Source of the DNA: an uncultured Mycoplasmatota bacterium
Lineage (GTDB): Bacteria; Bacillota_I; Bacilli_A; RF39; UBA660
Direction of reading: 5' to 3'
Assembly: GCA_947649365.1 (NCBI GenBank)
Contig: CANSRH010000013.1
Location: forward strand, 1 to 49,606
Length of the DNA stretch: 49,606 nucleotides
Part shown: piece by piece, positions 8,867-16,976 of the stretch
Layout of the letters: every line of letters begins with the position of its first letter
Position numbering within the stretch: position 1 is the first letter of the stretch
Notes under the pieces: model-generated
The model's input: only the letters and a program-made list of their open reading frames with translations
What the model was told of the DNA's origin: nothing
Databases searched by the model: none
Made by a program: the position numbers and the translations under genes

Positions 8867-9698
8867 CTAATTCTTCACCATCGCTTTCTTCTTCTTCATA
8901 ATCCGCTTCATAGAAGACTTCTGTTTTTGGTTTTAATTCTTCCATCAAACGTAATCTAAATTCATCTAAAGAAAGATTATAATTTAAATCTCCATCACAA
9001 GCGATGCTAATCCGCCCTGTTTCTTCTGATACGATTAAAGCTAGCGCATCACTTTCTTCAGCAATTCCTAAAGCCGCTCTATGACGTGTTCCTAGTTTTT
9101 TATTCACATTGGGATCCATACTTGTTTTAAAAACACTTCCTGCACAGGTGATACGATTCCCTTGAATAATGATTCCTCCGTCATGTAAAGGAGAGTTAGG
9201 GAAAAACAAATTGCATAATAATTCGTTCGATACATCTGCATAAATTTTGGTGGCTGGTTCAATGTATTCTTGTAAGGAAATATCTCTTTCAATGACCATT
9301 AATGCACCAATTTTGTTTTTCTTTAAGTATTCTACTGCTTCCATGATTTCACAAACCATTTTTTCACGTTCATCACCAGTAAGTGTTTTATGTCGTCCTA
9401 ATAGTTGGGTACGTCCAATGCTTTCTAGAACACTTCGTATTTCTGGTTGAAAAATAATGATAACCGCTAGTGGTCCCCATTCTAATATGTATTCAAAAAT
9501 AATGCCTACTGTGTATAAGTTAAATACTTTGCTCATTACTTCTATAAATAAAACTAAAATAACACCCTTTACAATTAGTATCATTTTTACATTGTTTCTT
9601 ATGTTTTTTAAGATATAGTAAAATAATAGCCATACTACACAAATATCCATAATTTTTGTGAGTATTGACCATAAAGCTTGTAAAGACAATTGAATCAA
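8859..9698 (-). CDS. cdaA: CdaA diadenylate cyclase
   Basis: Makes cyclic di-AMP from two ATP. 279 residues with three N-terminal membrane helices (about 10-85) and a DAC domain carrying both catalytic motifs: DGGIIIQGNRI (DGA-type motif with Asp for metal binding) and GTRHRAALGI (the RHR motif). ISIACDGDLNYNLS follows, and the acidic C-terminus is family-typical. An ATG with GGAG upstream (AAAAGGAGTTGATTCA) supports the start. First gene of the cdaA-cdaR pair; a TATAAT box lies about 20 bases upstream on the same strand. c-di-AMP controls potassium and osmolyte uptake and is usually essential in this phylum. Confidence 0.96.
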   Translation of the reverse strand: MIQLSLQALWSILTKIMDICVVWLLFYYILKNIRNNVKMILIVKGVILVLFIEVMSKVFNLYTVGIIFEYILEWGPLAVIIIFQPEIRSVLESIGRTQLLGRHKTLTGDEREKMVCEIMEAVEYLKKNKIGALMVIERDISLQEYIEPATKIYADVSNELLCNLFFPNSPLHDGGIIIQGNRITCAGSVFKTSMDPNVNKKLGTRHRAALGIAEESDALALIVSEETGRISIACDGDLNYNLSLDEFRLRLMEELKPKTEVFYEADYEEEESDGEELDD

Positions 9699-9826
9699 CT
9701 CCTTTTATGTTCTTTTTTATTATAACAAAGTTTATTATAAATTTCTATACTTAGTCTATTAAATTCTTTTTGTCTTCAGTCATTCTTTTTTTTCTTTTCT
9801 ATGTTTCTTTTTAATTCTTCTTTTTT

Positions 9827-9834
9827 GGGGGGGG
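9827..9834. repeat. G8 homopolymer tract in an intergenic region
   Basis: Eight consecutive G following six T in an otherwise very AT-rich stretch, 130 bases upstream of cdaA. The longest G/C tract seen in this window; such tracts are prone to slippage. Confidence 0.95.
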
Positions 9835-9879
9835 TTACTATGAATTGTATATTATTAATTTATACATTGACATTTTTTA

Positions 9880-9910
9880 ACAAAAAAAATTCCTATTTTT
9901 AAGAAATTTT
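9880..9910 (-). terminator. Terminator of yebC
   Basis: Minus strand AAATTTC / GGAATTT stem followed by eight T, 20 bases after the stop. Modest stem. Confidence 0.45.
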
Positions 9911-9929
9911 GTTATTTTGTAAAATAAAT

Positions 9930-10649
9930 TTACATTTCATTTTCAACATTATGGTAAATATTTGTTACGTCTTCTACCTCGTCTAAAATACGCATTAGTT
10001 TTTGGAAGTCTTCTAAATCACTTCCTGTTAATGTTACTTTGTCTTTGGGATAATATCCTGTTTCATCTACTAAGTAATCGATATTAGGAAGCAATTTTTC
10101 TAATACATCTTTTAATTTATGCTGTTCGTTTGGATTTACAGAAATGGTAAGTACTCCTTCTTCTGATTCAAAGTCAATCACATTTATTTCTCCTTCGATT
10201 AGAGCATTGAATATTTGTTCTTCGTTTTCATACCGAAAGCTAACTAGGGTTAAGTAATCATAATTATAGGAAACAGAATTAGTAACTCCTAAACTTTTGT
10301 GAACTTTATTGAATGCTGCTCTTACCTCACCAACCGTTCTATTTACGTTGTCTGTCATGGTTTTAATGATGAGTGTTGATGCCCCTGGTCCAAATCCTTC
10401 ATAAAGAATTGTTTGGTAATCTTCTCCCCCTGAACCTTTCGCTTTTTCTATGGCTCTATTGATGACATCACTTGGTACTTGCTCTTTTTTTGCTTTTTCT
10501 ATTAATCTTCTAAGATTTAAGTTTCCACTTGGGTCAAATCCACCATTTTTGGCAACTTGATATATTTCTTTGGCGAAACTAGAATACACTTTGGCTTTCG
10601 CCGCTCCTGTTTTGGCTTTGCTTGCTGCTATGTTTGGAAATCTTCCCAT
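9930..10649 (-). CDS. yebC: YebC/PmpR-family protein (translation/transcription factor)
   Basis: 239 residues, full family length. The N-terminus MGRFPNIAASKAKTGAAKAKVYSSFAKEIYQVAKNGG corresponds to the YebC start (usually [26 protein letters not shown]), followed by NLRRLIEKAKKEQVPSDVINRAIEKAKG and YEGFGPGASTLIIKTMTDNVNRTVGEVRAAFNK, both diagnostic. Long described as a DNA-binding regulator; recent work ties the family to relief of ribosome stalling at proline stretches. Cytoplasmic. RBS GTGAGGGA precedes the ATG. A consensus-like promoter lies just upstream. Confidence 0.95.
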   Translation of the reverse strand: MGRFPNIAASKAKTGAAKAKVYSSFAKEIYQVAKNGGFDPSGNLNLRRLIEKAKKEQVPSDVINRAIEKAKGSGGEDYQTILYEGFGPGASTLIIKTMTDNVNRTVGEVRAAFNKVHKSLGVTNSVSYNYDYLTLVSFRYENEEQIFNALIEGEINVIDFESEEGVLTISVNPNEQHKLKDVLEKLLPNIDYLVDETGYYPKDKVTLTGSDLEDFQKLMRILDEVEDVTNIYHNVENEM

Positions 10650-10675
10650 AACTATCCCTCACTTTTTTCCATTTT

Positions 10676-10704
10676 ATGATATCACAGAATATTTTAGATG
10701 TAAA
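10676..10704 (-). promoter_or_regulatory. Promoter of yebC
   Basis: Minus strand TTTACA (10699-10704), 17 bases, TATCAT (10676-10681), 27 bases upstream of the yebC ATG. Confidence 0.5.
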
Positions 10705-10715
10705 ATTCTATTCTT

Positions 10716-11765
10716 TTAAAAAAATGTCAATCCTTTTATAAATTCATATACAAAGTGTGTTTTATTGGTTTCTTTTTGTAATTTTTTTAACATTTTTAAA
10801 GGATGATAAATTTGGTAAAAGTCTATTTCTTCTCTTCTCATTATATATTCTAATGATTTTATTATTGCTTCTTTTTCTGTTTTTGCGTTGAAAAATCCCA
10901 TTATTTTATTTATTACTTTTTTATTTATTTTTCGTAGAAGCCATTTGTAAAGAAAGTCTTTTTTTCTTTTAAAACAATAATGGTATCCATCTAGTTTTTT
11001 TACGACTCTTAAGGCATCGTAATACCCCATTTTTATATTTTCTTCCAATGTTTTGTTGTCATAGATTAATATGCCACCTAAGCTTCTTCGAGGAGTAATT
11101 TTGATAATTTCTACTGGTTTTATTAATTTCCTTTTTCTGTTGATAAGTGGATTTAGTTCAATGACATAAATTTTTTTATATCCTTTTTCTATCAACATAT
11201 TGACGGGAGTATTGTCATAGAATCCTCCGTCTAAATAATAATGCTCATCAATCTTTTTTTCCATTTTGAAAATGGGAAGGTAACAACTTGCAAAAATATA
11301 ATCGTCTATTTTTTCTTGTTGCATGTCTTCTTTAAATATATAAAGTGGTGTTAAGTTGGGAAGTTTTATTGTACATATTCCAAAATCCATTTTACTGTGA
11401 ATAAGTGCTTCTTTATCCACATGTTCTTCTAGAATTTTTTTTAGACCTTCTGTACGCACTCCATGTGATTTTATTATGTTTATCATGTTTTTTATACTTA
11501 GTTTTATATAAGATAAGTCGTATTCGTTGTTTACTTTTTTTGTTATTAAATTTTCTGGAAACCCTAGCACTTCTCCAATAGAGATGTTGGTCCAAAATTT
11601 TAATAGTTCTTGTTCTTTTCCTGATGCAATCATTGCTCCATTGAAGGCACCAATGGATGTTCCACAAACACCATCAAATTTGATATGCGCTTTTTTTAAG
11701 GCAAGGTAGGCTCCAATTTGATAAGAACCTCTAGCTCCTCCTCCTTGTAATGCTAATCCAATCAT
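10716..11765 (-). CDS. Patatin-like phospholipase
   Basis: 349 residues. The oxyanion motif GGGARGSYQIG (residues 8-18), the nucleophile elbow GTSIG with Ser37, and the catalytic Asp in YYLDGGFYDNTPV (near residue 176) form the Ser-Asp dyad of patatin/RssA-type lipid acyl hydrolases. A C-terminal helical extension of about 120 residues (lysine-rich, FFNAKTEKEAIIKSLEYIMRREEIDFYQI) is common in Bacillota members. No signal peptide; likely acts on membrane lipids from the cytoplasm. It lies 15 bases downstream of the ZIP transporter, so the two are likely co-transcribed. RBS AAGGAAAGG supports the start. Confidence 0.9.
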   Translation of the reverse strand: MIGLALQGGGARGSYQIGAYLALKKAHIKFDGVCGTSIGAFNGAMIASGKEQELLKFWTNISIGEVLGFPENLITKKVNNEYDLSYIKLSIKNMINIIKSHGVRTEGLKKILEEHVDKEALIHSKMDFGICTIKLPNLTPLYIFKEDMQQEKIDDYIFASCYLPIFKMEKKIDEHYYLDGGFYDNTPVNMLIEKGYKKIYVIELNPLINRKRKLIKPVEIIKITPRRSLGGILIYDNKTLEENIKMGYYDALRVVKKLDGYHYCFKRKKDFLYKWLLRKINKKVINKIMGFFNAKTEKEAIIKSLEYIMRREEIDFYQIYHPLKMLKKLQKETNKTHFVYEFIKGLTFF

Positions 11766-11780
11766 ACGATTTTCCTTTCC

Positions 11781-12545
11781 TTATATTAAGAATAAAAGGA
11801 TAGATACAATCATTCCTACTAGTAACCCTATTTTTTGTGTTGCTTCTTTTTTGTTTTTAATTACTTCTGGAATTAATTCTACTCCACTTATATAAAGTAA
11901 CATTCCTAATGTTATTGACATGAGTATTCCTTCTATAAATTTATTTAATTCTTGATTAATTATAAATAAGAAAAAGGCTCCTAAAAAACTAGAAAAAACA
12001 AGTAAGAAAAAGGTTATGTATTTTGTTATTTTGTTTTTTGTTGTTGCTTCCATATTTGCAGCAATTTCCATGCCTAAAGGAAGATTATGACAGCCGACTG
12101 AAAGAGCCATTACTAAACCAGTTTTCAAGTCACTCGTTCCTGCTATATATATGGATATTCCTTCTAGTACATTATGAATTATTAAAGATAATGCTGTAAT
12201 GAATCCAATATGAAAGTGATGATTATTGTGTTCTATCAAATCATCATGTTCTTCTTTATGATTGTGATGATGTTCGGGGATAAAATAGTCTATTCCTTTT
12301 AGAAGAAAAAAACCGATTCCTATACTTATAAACATTAAAAAGAAATTGACTTTGTTTTCTAGTATTTCAAATTCTTCTATTATTTCAGGTAATAAGTCTA
12401 TGAACATTAAATATAACATTATTATAAAAGTCATACCACTTGTAAAAGCAAGTAGCTTTTTCTTGTTATGAATGTATTTAGGTATTGCAAGTCCTATTCC
12501 AAAAAAAACTCCTACGGTTAAAGTTAAAAGAAGGGCTTTTGTCAT
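11781..12545 (-). CDS. ZIP-family metal (zinc/iron) transporter
   Basis: 254 residues with eight hydrophobic helices. A cytoplasmic His/acid-rich loop (HHHNHKEEHDDLIEHNNHHFH) follows helix 3. The metal-site helices contain HNVLEGISIY (helix 4, H-N-x-x-E) and CHNLPLGMEIA (helix 5, H-N-x-P-x-G-x-E), the ZIP signature. Imports divalent metal into the cytoplasm, zinc being most usual. First gene of a two-gene unit with the patatin. Confidence 0.92.
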   Translation of the reverse strand: MTKALLLTLTVGVFFGIGLAIPKYIHNKKKLLAFTSGMTFIIMLYLMFIDLLPEIIEEFEILENKVNFFLMFISIGIGFFLLKGIDYFIPEHHHNHKEEHDDLIEHNNHHFHIGFITALSLIIHNVLEGISIYIAGTSDLKTGLVMALSVGCHNLPLGMEIAANMEATTKNKITKYITFFLLVFSSFLGAFFLFIINQELNKFIEGILMSITLGMLLYISGVELIPEVIKNKKEATQKIGLLVGMIVSILLFLI

Positions 12546-12589
12546 TTACATCTCCACTTTTCTAAGGACATTATAACATAATTAGAAAA

Positions 12590-12618
12590 ATAAAAAAGAG
12601 GTTCTTTTTCCTCTTTAT
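12590..12618 (-). terminator. Terminator of TasA-like gene
   Basis: Minus-strand stem AAAGAGG / CCTCTTT and following T-rich tail, overlapping the stop. Confidence 0.7.
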
Positions 12619-13265
12619 TGATTTTGATTGACTGTTCCATTGATTTCAGAAATAGGAAATGCTTCCAAATACAATCTTCCAGCAAAACTACCATTAGTGA
12701 TTGCTATTTGATTAACGTTTGGATCATTTTCTAACCACATTCTAAAGATTAATGTGTCTTGGGAGTTTTTATCTAAATGAAAAGGTGTTTCATTCAATTT
12801 TATTTCACTAATATTGGTTACTACATTATCTGCTTCTCCAGCTACTGGAGTATCGGTTCTTTTGCTTGCAATATCTGCAAAATCACCACTTGCTTTGACA
12901 ACATTATTTTGAACTAATTCCCAATGCAAATATTTGGTATAAAGATTTTTAGATAAAAGTATATCTTTTAAATAAATGTAATATTCTCCATCTACAGTAG
13001 ACTCTGCTTTGCTTGTTACAGTGAATGTTACTTTTTCTGCTTTGGTTTCTTTTTCTATATTGTCAATTAATCTTATTTTATTATTGTTGATAGCATTCGT
13101 TGTTTCTAAAGAACTTTCGACTTTAAAAACACCTGCTTTGGCACTAGTTGTTTGTGGTTCACTCATACTTAAGGTAAAATAAGCATAAGTTCCACTAATT
13201 CCTATTACAATTAAAGAGACAACAAGAATTATTACTTTTGCAAAGCCATTCTTTTTTTGTTTCAT
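12615..13265 (-). CDS. Secreted protein with SipW-type signal peptide (TasA/camelysin-like)
   Basis: 216 residues. The N-terminus (KVIILVVSLIVIGISGTYAYFT) is the SipW-dependent signal-peptide pattern: a hydrophobic stretch ending G-T-Y-A-Y-F, cleaved by an ER-type signal peptidase. The remaining beta-rich domain with SEPQTTSAKAGVFKVESS and late FRMWLENDPN resembles TasA/CalY proteins, the biofilm fibre subunit or camelysin of Bacillus. Neither sipW nor tapA is adjacent, so processing and partners must be encoded elsewhere. The short gap and shared strand with the anchored protein upstream might mean loose functional linkage, but a terminator separates them. Confidence 0.75.
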   Translation of the reverse strand: MKQKKNGFAKVIILVVSLIVIGISGTYAYFTLSMSEPQTTSAKAGVFKVESSLETTNAINNNKIRLIDNIEKETKAEKVTFTVTSKAESTVDGEYYIYLKDILLSKNLYTKYLHWELVQNNVVKASGDFADIASKRTDTPVAGEADNVVTNISEIKLNETPFHLDKNSQDTLIFRMWLENDPNVNQIAITNGSFAGRLYLEAFPISEINGTVNQNQ

Positions 13266-13301
13266 TCTTTACCACCTATTCTCTTTTTTATTATACTAAA
13301 G

Positions 13302-13324
13302 AAAAAAAGATTATACAATCTTTT
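13302..13324 (-). terminator. Terminator of anchored protein gene
   Basis: Minus-strand AAAGATT / AATCTTT stem followed by a T-run. Confidence 0.65.
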
Positions 13325-13332
13325 CTTTTTTT

Positions 13333-13974
13333 CTATGCATCTAAAGTTTTGGTTTGAACAATGTAAATTTTATTGTCTTCTTTTACAAGAGTAAGAGCCA
13401 TTTTTTTATCATACCCTAACTCTTTTTCATAGGTAATAGCAACATTTATTATGTATCCTTCTAAATTTGTATTTCCTTTTTTGTATTTGGTTTCTTCTGT
13501 TTTTAAAATTTCTACCTCTTTTACAACAGGAAGTTCTTGTTTTCTAGTATTGTAACTATTGTCTTCTATTAGTTTATACATCGTATCTAACACTTTATTT
13601 TGAAATTTTTCTTTCTCTTCTGGATAAATAAAGTCTAAAGAACCTACATCGTATTTGCTTATTTTATTATCCATGGTGTATAAATCGATCACGAATAATT
13701 TTGCTAAAAGTTCAGCATAGGTTTGGTCTTCGTACGTTTCACTTTCTAGTGTTTTTTTTAATTCTAAAAAAGTTTCTTTGTATAAGGCAGTGTCTCTATC
13801 TTCTAGACTGTAATCAAATCCATTGATTTTATCTAATACTTCTATTTTTTTAGGTTCTGGTAGTGGTTCTTCTTTTTGAAAATAGAAATAAGCTCCTATT
13901 CCACTTCCTATTATACCTACTAATAATATAATGAGGAAGACTATCTTTTTCTTTTTTCTTTTCTTTTTATCCAT
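13333..13974 (-). CDS. Single-pass membrane-anchored protein of unknown function
   Basis: 213 residues: strongly basic start (MDKKKRKKKK), one membrane helix (about 11-33), then an extracellular domain rich in acid residues, with helices (about 45-130) and a final beta region ending KMALTLVKEDNKIYIVQTKTLDA, recalling NTF2-like or DUF-type lipoprotein ends. No motif is recognised. The open frame continues 65 codons upstream across the tRNA gene, but the ATG at 13974 follows AAAAGGAGTC and is the true start; upstream codons would be antisense to tRNA-Gly. Confidence 0.75.
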   Translation of the reverse strand: MDKKKRKKKKIVFLIILLVGIIGSGIGAYFYFQKEEPLPEPKKIEVLDKINGFDYSLEDRDTALYKETFLELKKTLESETYEDQTYAELLAKLFVIDLYTMDNKISKYDVGSLDFIYPEEKEKFQNKVLDTMYKLIEDNSYNTRKQELPVVKEVEILKTEETKYKKGNTNLEGYIINVAITYEKELGYDKKMALTLVKEDNKIYIVQTKTLDA

Positions 13975-14074
13975 TTTAGTGACTCCTTTTATTTTGCTTA
14001 TTATAACATTATTTTGTCTGTTTTCCAATTCAACATCTTGCATTTTACGTTTTCTTTTGTTATTATTTAGACAT

Positions 14075-14149
14075 GCAGGTGTAGTACAATGGTTAGTATA
14101 CGACCTTGCCAAGGTTGAGATGGCGGTTCGATCCCGCTCACTTGCTCCA
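14075..14149 (+). tRNA. tRNA-Gly (anticodon GCC), CCA encoded
   Basis: Full cloverleaf: acceptor GCAGGTG / CACTTGC with one G-T pair, D-arm with GGTTAGTA, anticodon stem CGACC-TTGCCAA-GGTTG with GCC, T-arm GGCGG-TTCGATC-CCGCT, then discriminator T and encoded CCA. 75 bases. A terminator follows. The accessory island begins immediately downstream, consistent with tRNA genes being integration hot spots, though no repeated tRNA 3' end was found. Confidence 0.96.
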
Positions 14150-14161
14150 TTTGAAATTGAA

Positions 14162-14195
14162 GCTCGCACACTAGAAATAGTAGAGCGAGTTTTTA
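14162..14195 (+). terminator. Terminator of tRNA-Gly
   Basis: GCTCGC / GCGAGT stem followed by five T. Confidence 0.75.
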
Positions 14196-14285
14196 TTTAA
14201 TATCTCCCATATTTTGATGCTTGCGTTAAAATATATAGGGTAAGTTAAAGTTTATAGTTTATGCTTAATGATTGGAGAAATTAAA

Positions 14286-15291
14286 ATGAAACACTATGAA
14301 ACTATAATAATTGGTGGTGGGTTAGCAGGATGTACTTTAGGTTATCTTTTGCAAAAAACTAATAAGAATGTTTTGATTATTGAAAAGCAAGATTTAATTA
14401 AAAAAAAATAAATTATGTGGTGGAATTGTTACCAAAAAAGCATATAGACTTTTATTTAAAATATATGGTAATAATATTGAAAAAATAAACTTTAAAAAAT
14501 ATACCACCTTTAAAATTAAAAATAATAAAATTACAAAAGAAATAAAGAATCAAACAATTTATACAGTATATAGAAAAGATTTAGATGATTTTATAGTCGA
14601 TGAATATATTAAAAATGGTGGAATTATCTTAGACAAAACTAATTATGATAAAATTGATTTTAAAAATAATATTATTTATATTTCAGGCAAGCCCTTTAAG
14701 TATAATAATTTAGTTGGTGCTGATGGAGTTTTTAGTAGAGTAAGAAAAGACTTAACAAAAAAAACACAAAAAATGAATTTTGCTATTGAAAGTGAATGAT
14801 TATTAGAAACTGAAATGCTTCAAATAGATTTTTTAGAGGATTTCAATGGTTATGCTTGGACTATTTCTAATAATAAAACTAATTTAATTGGATTAGGAAA
14901 TGTTTCAAAAGCCAAAAATATTAGCAATACTTTTATAGATTATTTCCATTTAGATAAAAATGTTTCTATGAGAGGAGCTTTTCTTCCGACAGGGGATAAT
15001 ATTTTTTTAAAAAAAGATACAACTTTTTTTATAGGGGATGCAGCAGGACTCGCATCTCCTGTCATTGGCGAAGGAATATATTATGCTCTTTCTTCAGCCT
15101 ATAATTTATCAAAATCTATGAACATTTTTTATAAGGTTAGAATATGTAAAGATAGATTTATGATTTTTAGTCATAGAATTTCTAAATTATTAATTTACAA
15201 TACATATATTAGAAATTTTTTCTATCGATTTTATGGAAAATCTAAAATCATTTCTTTTCTAATAGATTTAGTATTAAAAACGTTTATATAA
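14286..15291 (+). pseudogene. Geranylgeranyl-reductase-type FAD oxidoreductase, disrupted
   Basis: Three conceptual segments join to about 335 residues of an NAD(P)/FAD-dependent oxidoreductase of the geranylgeranyl-reductase group. Frame one gives MKHYETIIIGGGLAGCTLGY (Rossmann dinucleotide fold). A run of nine A (14400-14408) shifts the frame; eight A would restore it and read into NKLCGGIVTKKAYRLL, the family's CGG motif. A TGA at 14797-14799 then interrupts the same frame before the FAD-binding FIGDAAGLASPVIGEGIYYAL. The family hydrogenates isoprenoid chains or acts on related substrates. Two independent lesions argue for decay; the A-run alone could be a sequencing error or a slippage site. 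Very AT-rich, unlike upstream core genes. Confidence 0.8.
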
Positions 15292-15510
15292 AAGCTATTA
15301 ATGTGCATTTCTCATTTTGTCATCATTCAATTGAAGACAACTTACAAACCAATTGGTGTCGTAAATTTTTTATTTATATAAGAAACTCTCTCTTTTTAGG
15401 AACGCTAACTTTTTATGTCAAATTCGATTTACTAACATAATTAAACCAAGTTGTTAAATTGTTAGAAATCATGAAAGGAATATTTTTTTAATGAGAACAA
15501 GAAATATTTA
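15292..15510. other. Intergenic stretch without recognised genes
   Basis: About 220 bases of AT-rich sequence between the converging flavoprotein pseudogene and the S51-type gene. No reading frame with a ribosome binding site and no clear terminator was recognised on either strand. Confidence 0.6.
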
Positions 15511-16059
15511 TTATTCAAAAATTATATTTTCGTTTCCATCTATTAATAGTGCTTGATTATCGGTTAAAAGTATTTCATCATTCGTAGTAATAATTCCATT
15601 TTTTGTTCCACTCTTACAATGAACGTTTAAATTATTTTGGATAAAGCAAAGTCCATTTTGGTAATTTCCACTGGCTGCTACACTTCCTGCACTAACACCA
15701 ATGTAAATCCCACCATTTTCAACATAATTATCCATAACGGATTTAAAATTTAATTCAGAAATCCTATCTACTAAATATTTCGTGCTACCACCGCAAACAT
15801 ATATTGCGTCATATTGATTTATTTCATCTTGATTCAATAACCTATACATATCATAAATAGTTATGTTTTCATCTGGAATATCACAATTAGTTAAGTCGTC
15901 TAAGCACTTTGATAAAATCCTAACCGCATCTGGATTATTTGCCGCTGTTATAATAAACAAAATTTTTGCTTTTGTAACATCACAATTTAATAATTCTAAA
16001 AATTTATTTTTAATGTTATCATTTTCAAATCCTGTACTTGTTAAAAGTATCTTTTTCAT
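15511..16059 (-). CDS. Peptidase E-like (S51 / class I glutamine-amidotransferase-like) protein
   Basis: 182 residues. The Rossmann-like order MKKILLTSTGF - KILFIITAA - YDAIYVCGGSTKYLVDRI - GGIYIGVSAGSVAAS matches the S51 dipeptidase E group, with the nucleophile in GVSAGS (Ser) as in PepE/cyanophycinase relatives. ALLIDGNENIIFE is the usual C-terminal strand. Shorter than PepE (about 230), so catalytic completeness is uncertain. Last gene of a four-gene minus-strand unit; it overlaps the upstream P-loop gene by four bases (ATGA type), showing translational coupling. Cytoplasmic. Confidence 0.8.
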   Translation of the reverse strand: MKKILLTSTGFENDNIKNKFLELLNCDVTKAKILFIITAANNPDAVRILSKCLDDLTNCDIPDENITIYDMYRLLNQDEINQYDAIYVCGGSTKYLVDRISELNFKSVMDNYVENGGIYIGVSAGSVAASGNYQNGLCFIQNNLNVHCKSGTKNGIITTNDEILLTDNQALLIDGNENIIFE

Positions 16060-16526
16060 CTTATAACCTTCTTTCTATCATCTATTACTTCTAAAGTTAT
16101 GGTATCTAGTCCTGAATTTCTTATTTCATCTTCTATTTTCTTTTGCATATTTTTAGCATTCGTAAAGTCAGCATTTCTAAGTTTAGTTCTCTCTAATAGT
16201 AATTCATCACTTATATGCAAATAAACAATTAAATCACAATCAAGTAAAACAGTTCCAAACATTGGAGTTCCTGGTCTAATAGATAATTTAGTTCTCACAA
16301 GTTCATTCATTTTTTCTCCAATTTCTTCAGTCCAAGGAGTACTGCAAACATAATCTGTTTCCTCTTTTGTTAATAATGGAAATATTTCTTTATCCATATC
16401 CAAACCAATATCTGAATTATTTATCAATGTCGTTTTTCCCGTACAGGTAGTTCCTAAAACACAAATTCTTTTATTGCTATTTTCATTAAATATTGTTAAT
16501 AAATTATCAAGACTTGCTTCTATCAT
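16056..16526 (-). CDS. Small P-loop nucleotide-binding protein (kinase-like)
   Basis: 156 residues. A Walker A motif GTTCTGKTT sits at residues 24-32 and a Walker-B-like VLLDCDLIVYLHI at about 110. ERTKLRNADFTNAKNMQKK recalls the lid of shikimate- or nucleoside-kinase-like proteins. The exact substrate is not recognisable. It is coupled to the following S51-type gene by a four-base overlap and follows two GNAT genes, so the unit may modify or detoxify a small molecule; that is inference. RBS AGGAAAAT lies upstream. Confidence 0.65.
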   Translation of the reverse strand: MIEASLDNLLTIFNENSNKRICVLGTTCTGKTTLINNSDIGLDMDKEIFPLLTKEETDYVCSTPWTEEIGEKMNELVRTKLSIRPGTPMFGTVLLDCDLIVYLHISDELLLERTKLRNADFTNAKNMQKKIEDEIRNSGLDTITLEVIDDRKKVIR

Positions 16527-16551
16527 ATTTTCCTCCCAAATCCAAAGTCCA

Positions 16552-16962
16552 TTAGAATAAAATCATTCCTTCACCTAAATCTGCATTTGATCTAGTTTTA
16601 AATCCAAATTTTTCATAAAATTTTTCTTTTCCTTTGGATGCCCCTAAATAAGTCCTAATATTAGGATTTATAAGTTTATATTCATTTATTTTATCTAAAA
16701 GAACATTCATAATTTTAGTGCCAATTTTCTTACCTTGATATTCAGGAATCACCATAATATCTTGAATATAAAGAAAAATTGTTTTATCACCAATTATTCT
16801 TCCATATCCAACAATTTTATTATCATCATATATACTTACTGAATATAAGGTATTATTTAATGCTTCTTCAACAACTTTTTCGTCTCTAGTTCCCCAACCA
16901 ACTTTGTCTGTTAAACGATTAAAATTGGCTACTGAAATTTTGTTTTCTTCCATTGTTATCAT
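16552..16962 (-). CDS. GNAT-family N-acetyltransferase
   Basis: 136 residues. The acetyl-CoA-binding segment is IQDIMVIPEYQGKKIGTKIMNVLLDKI (motif A, Q/R-x-x-G-x-G/A seen as QGKKIG), preceded by IVGYGRIIGDKTIFL and followed by FYEKFGFKTRSN (motif B). Complete for a small GNAT. RBS GGAGGAAAAAAAT is upstream of the ATG; the second ATG two codons in is an alternative. Substrate unknown. Confidence 0.88.
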   Translation of the reverse strand: MITMEENKISVANFNRLTDKVGWGTRDEKVVEEALNNTLYSVSIYDDNKIVGYGRIIGDKTIFLYIQDIMVIPEYQGKKIGTKIMNVLLDKINEYKLINPNIRTYLGASKGKEKFYEKFGFKTRSNADLGEGMILF

Positions 16963-16976
16963 TATTTTTTTCCTCC

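Noticed and set aside
9840-9902. Plus-strand 20-residue frame after the G8 run, with the G run as ribosome binding site
   Set aside because: Low-complexity product, no conserved features, and the run is better viewed as a homopolymer in an intergenic spacer.
13975-14169. N-terminal extension of the anchored protein across the tRNA
   Set aside because: It would be antisense to the tRNA-Gly gene; the internal ATG has a clear RBS and precedes the basic start and membrane helix.
14286-15291. TGA read as tryptophan (mycoplasma code)
   Set aside because: Long intact genes in the window encode Trp with TGG and contain no in-frame TGA; some genes end in TGA. The stop is therefore a lesion.
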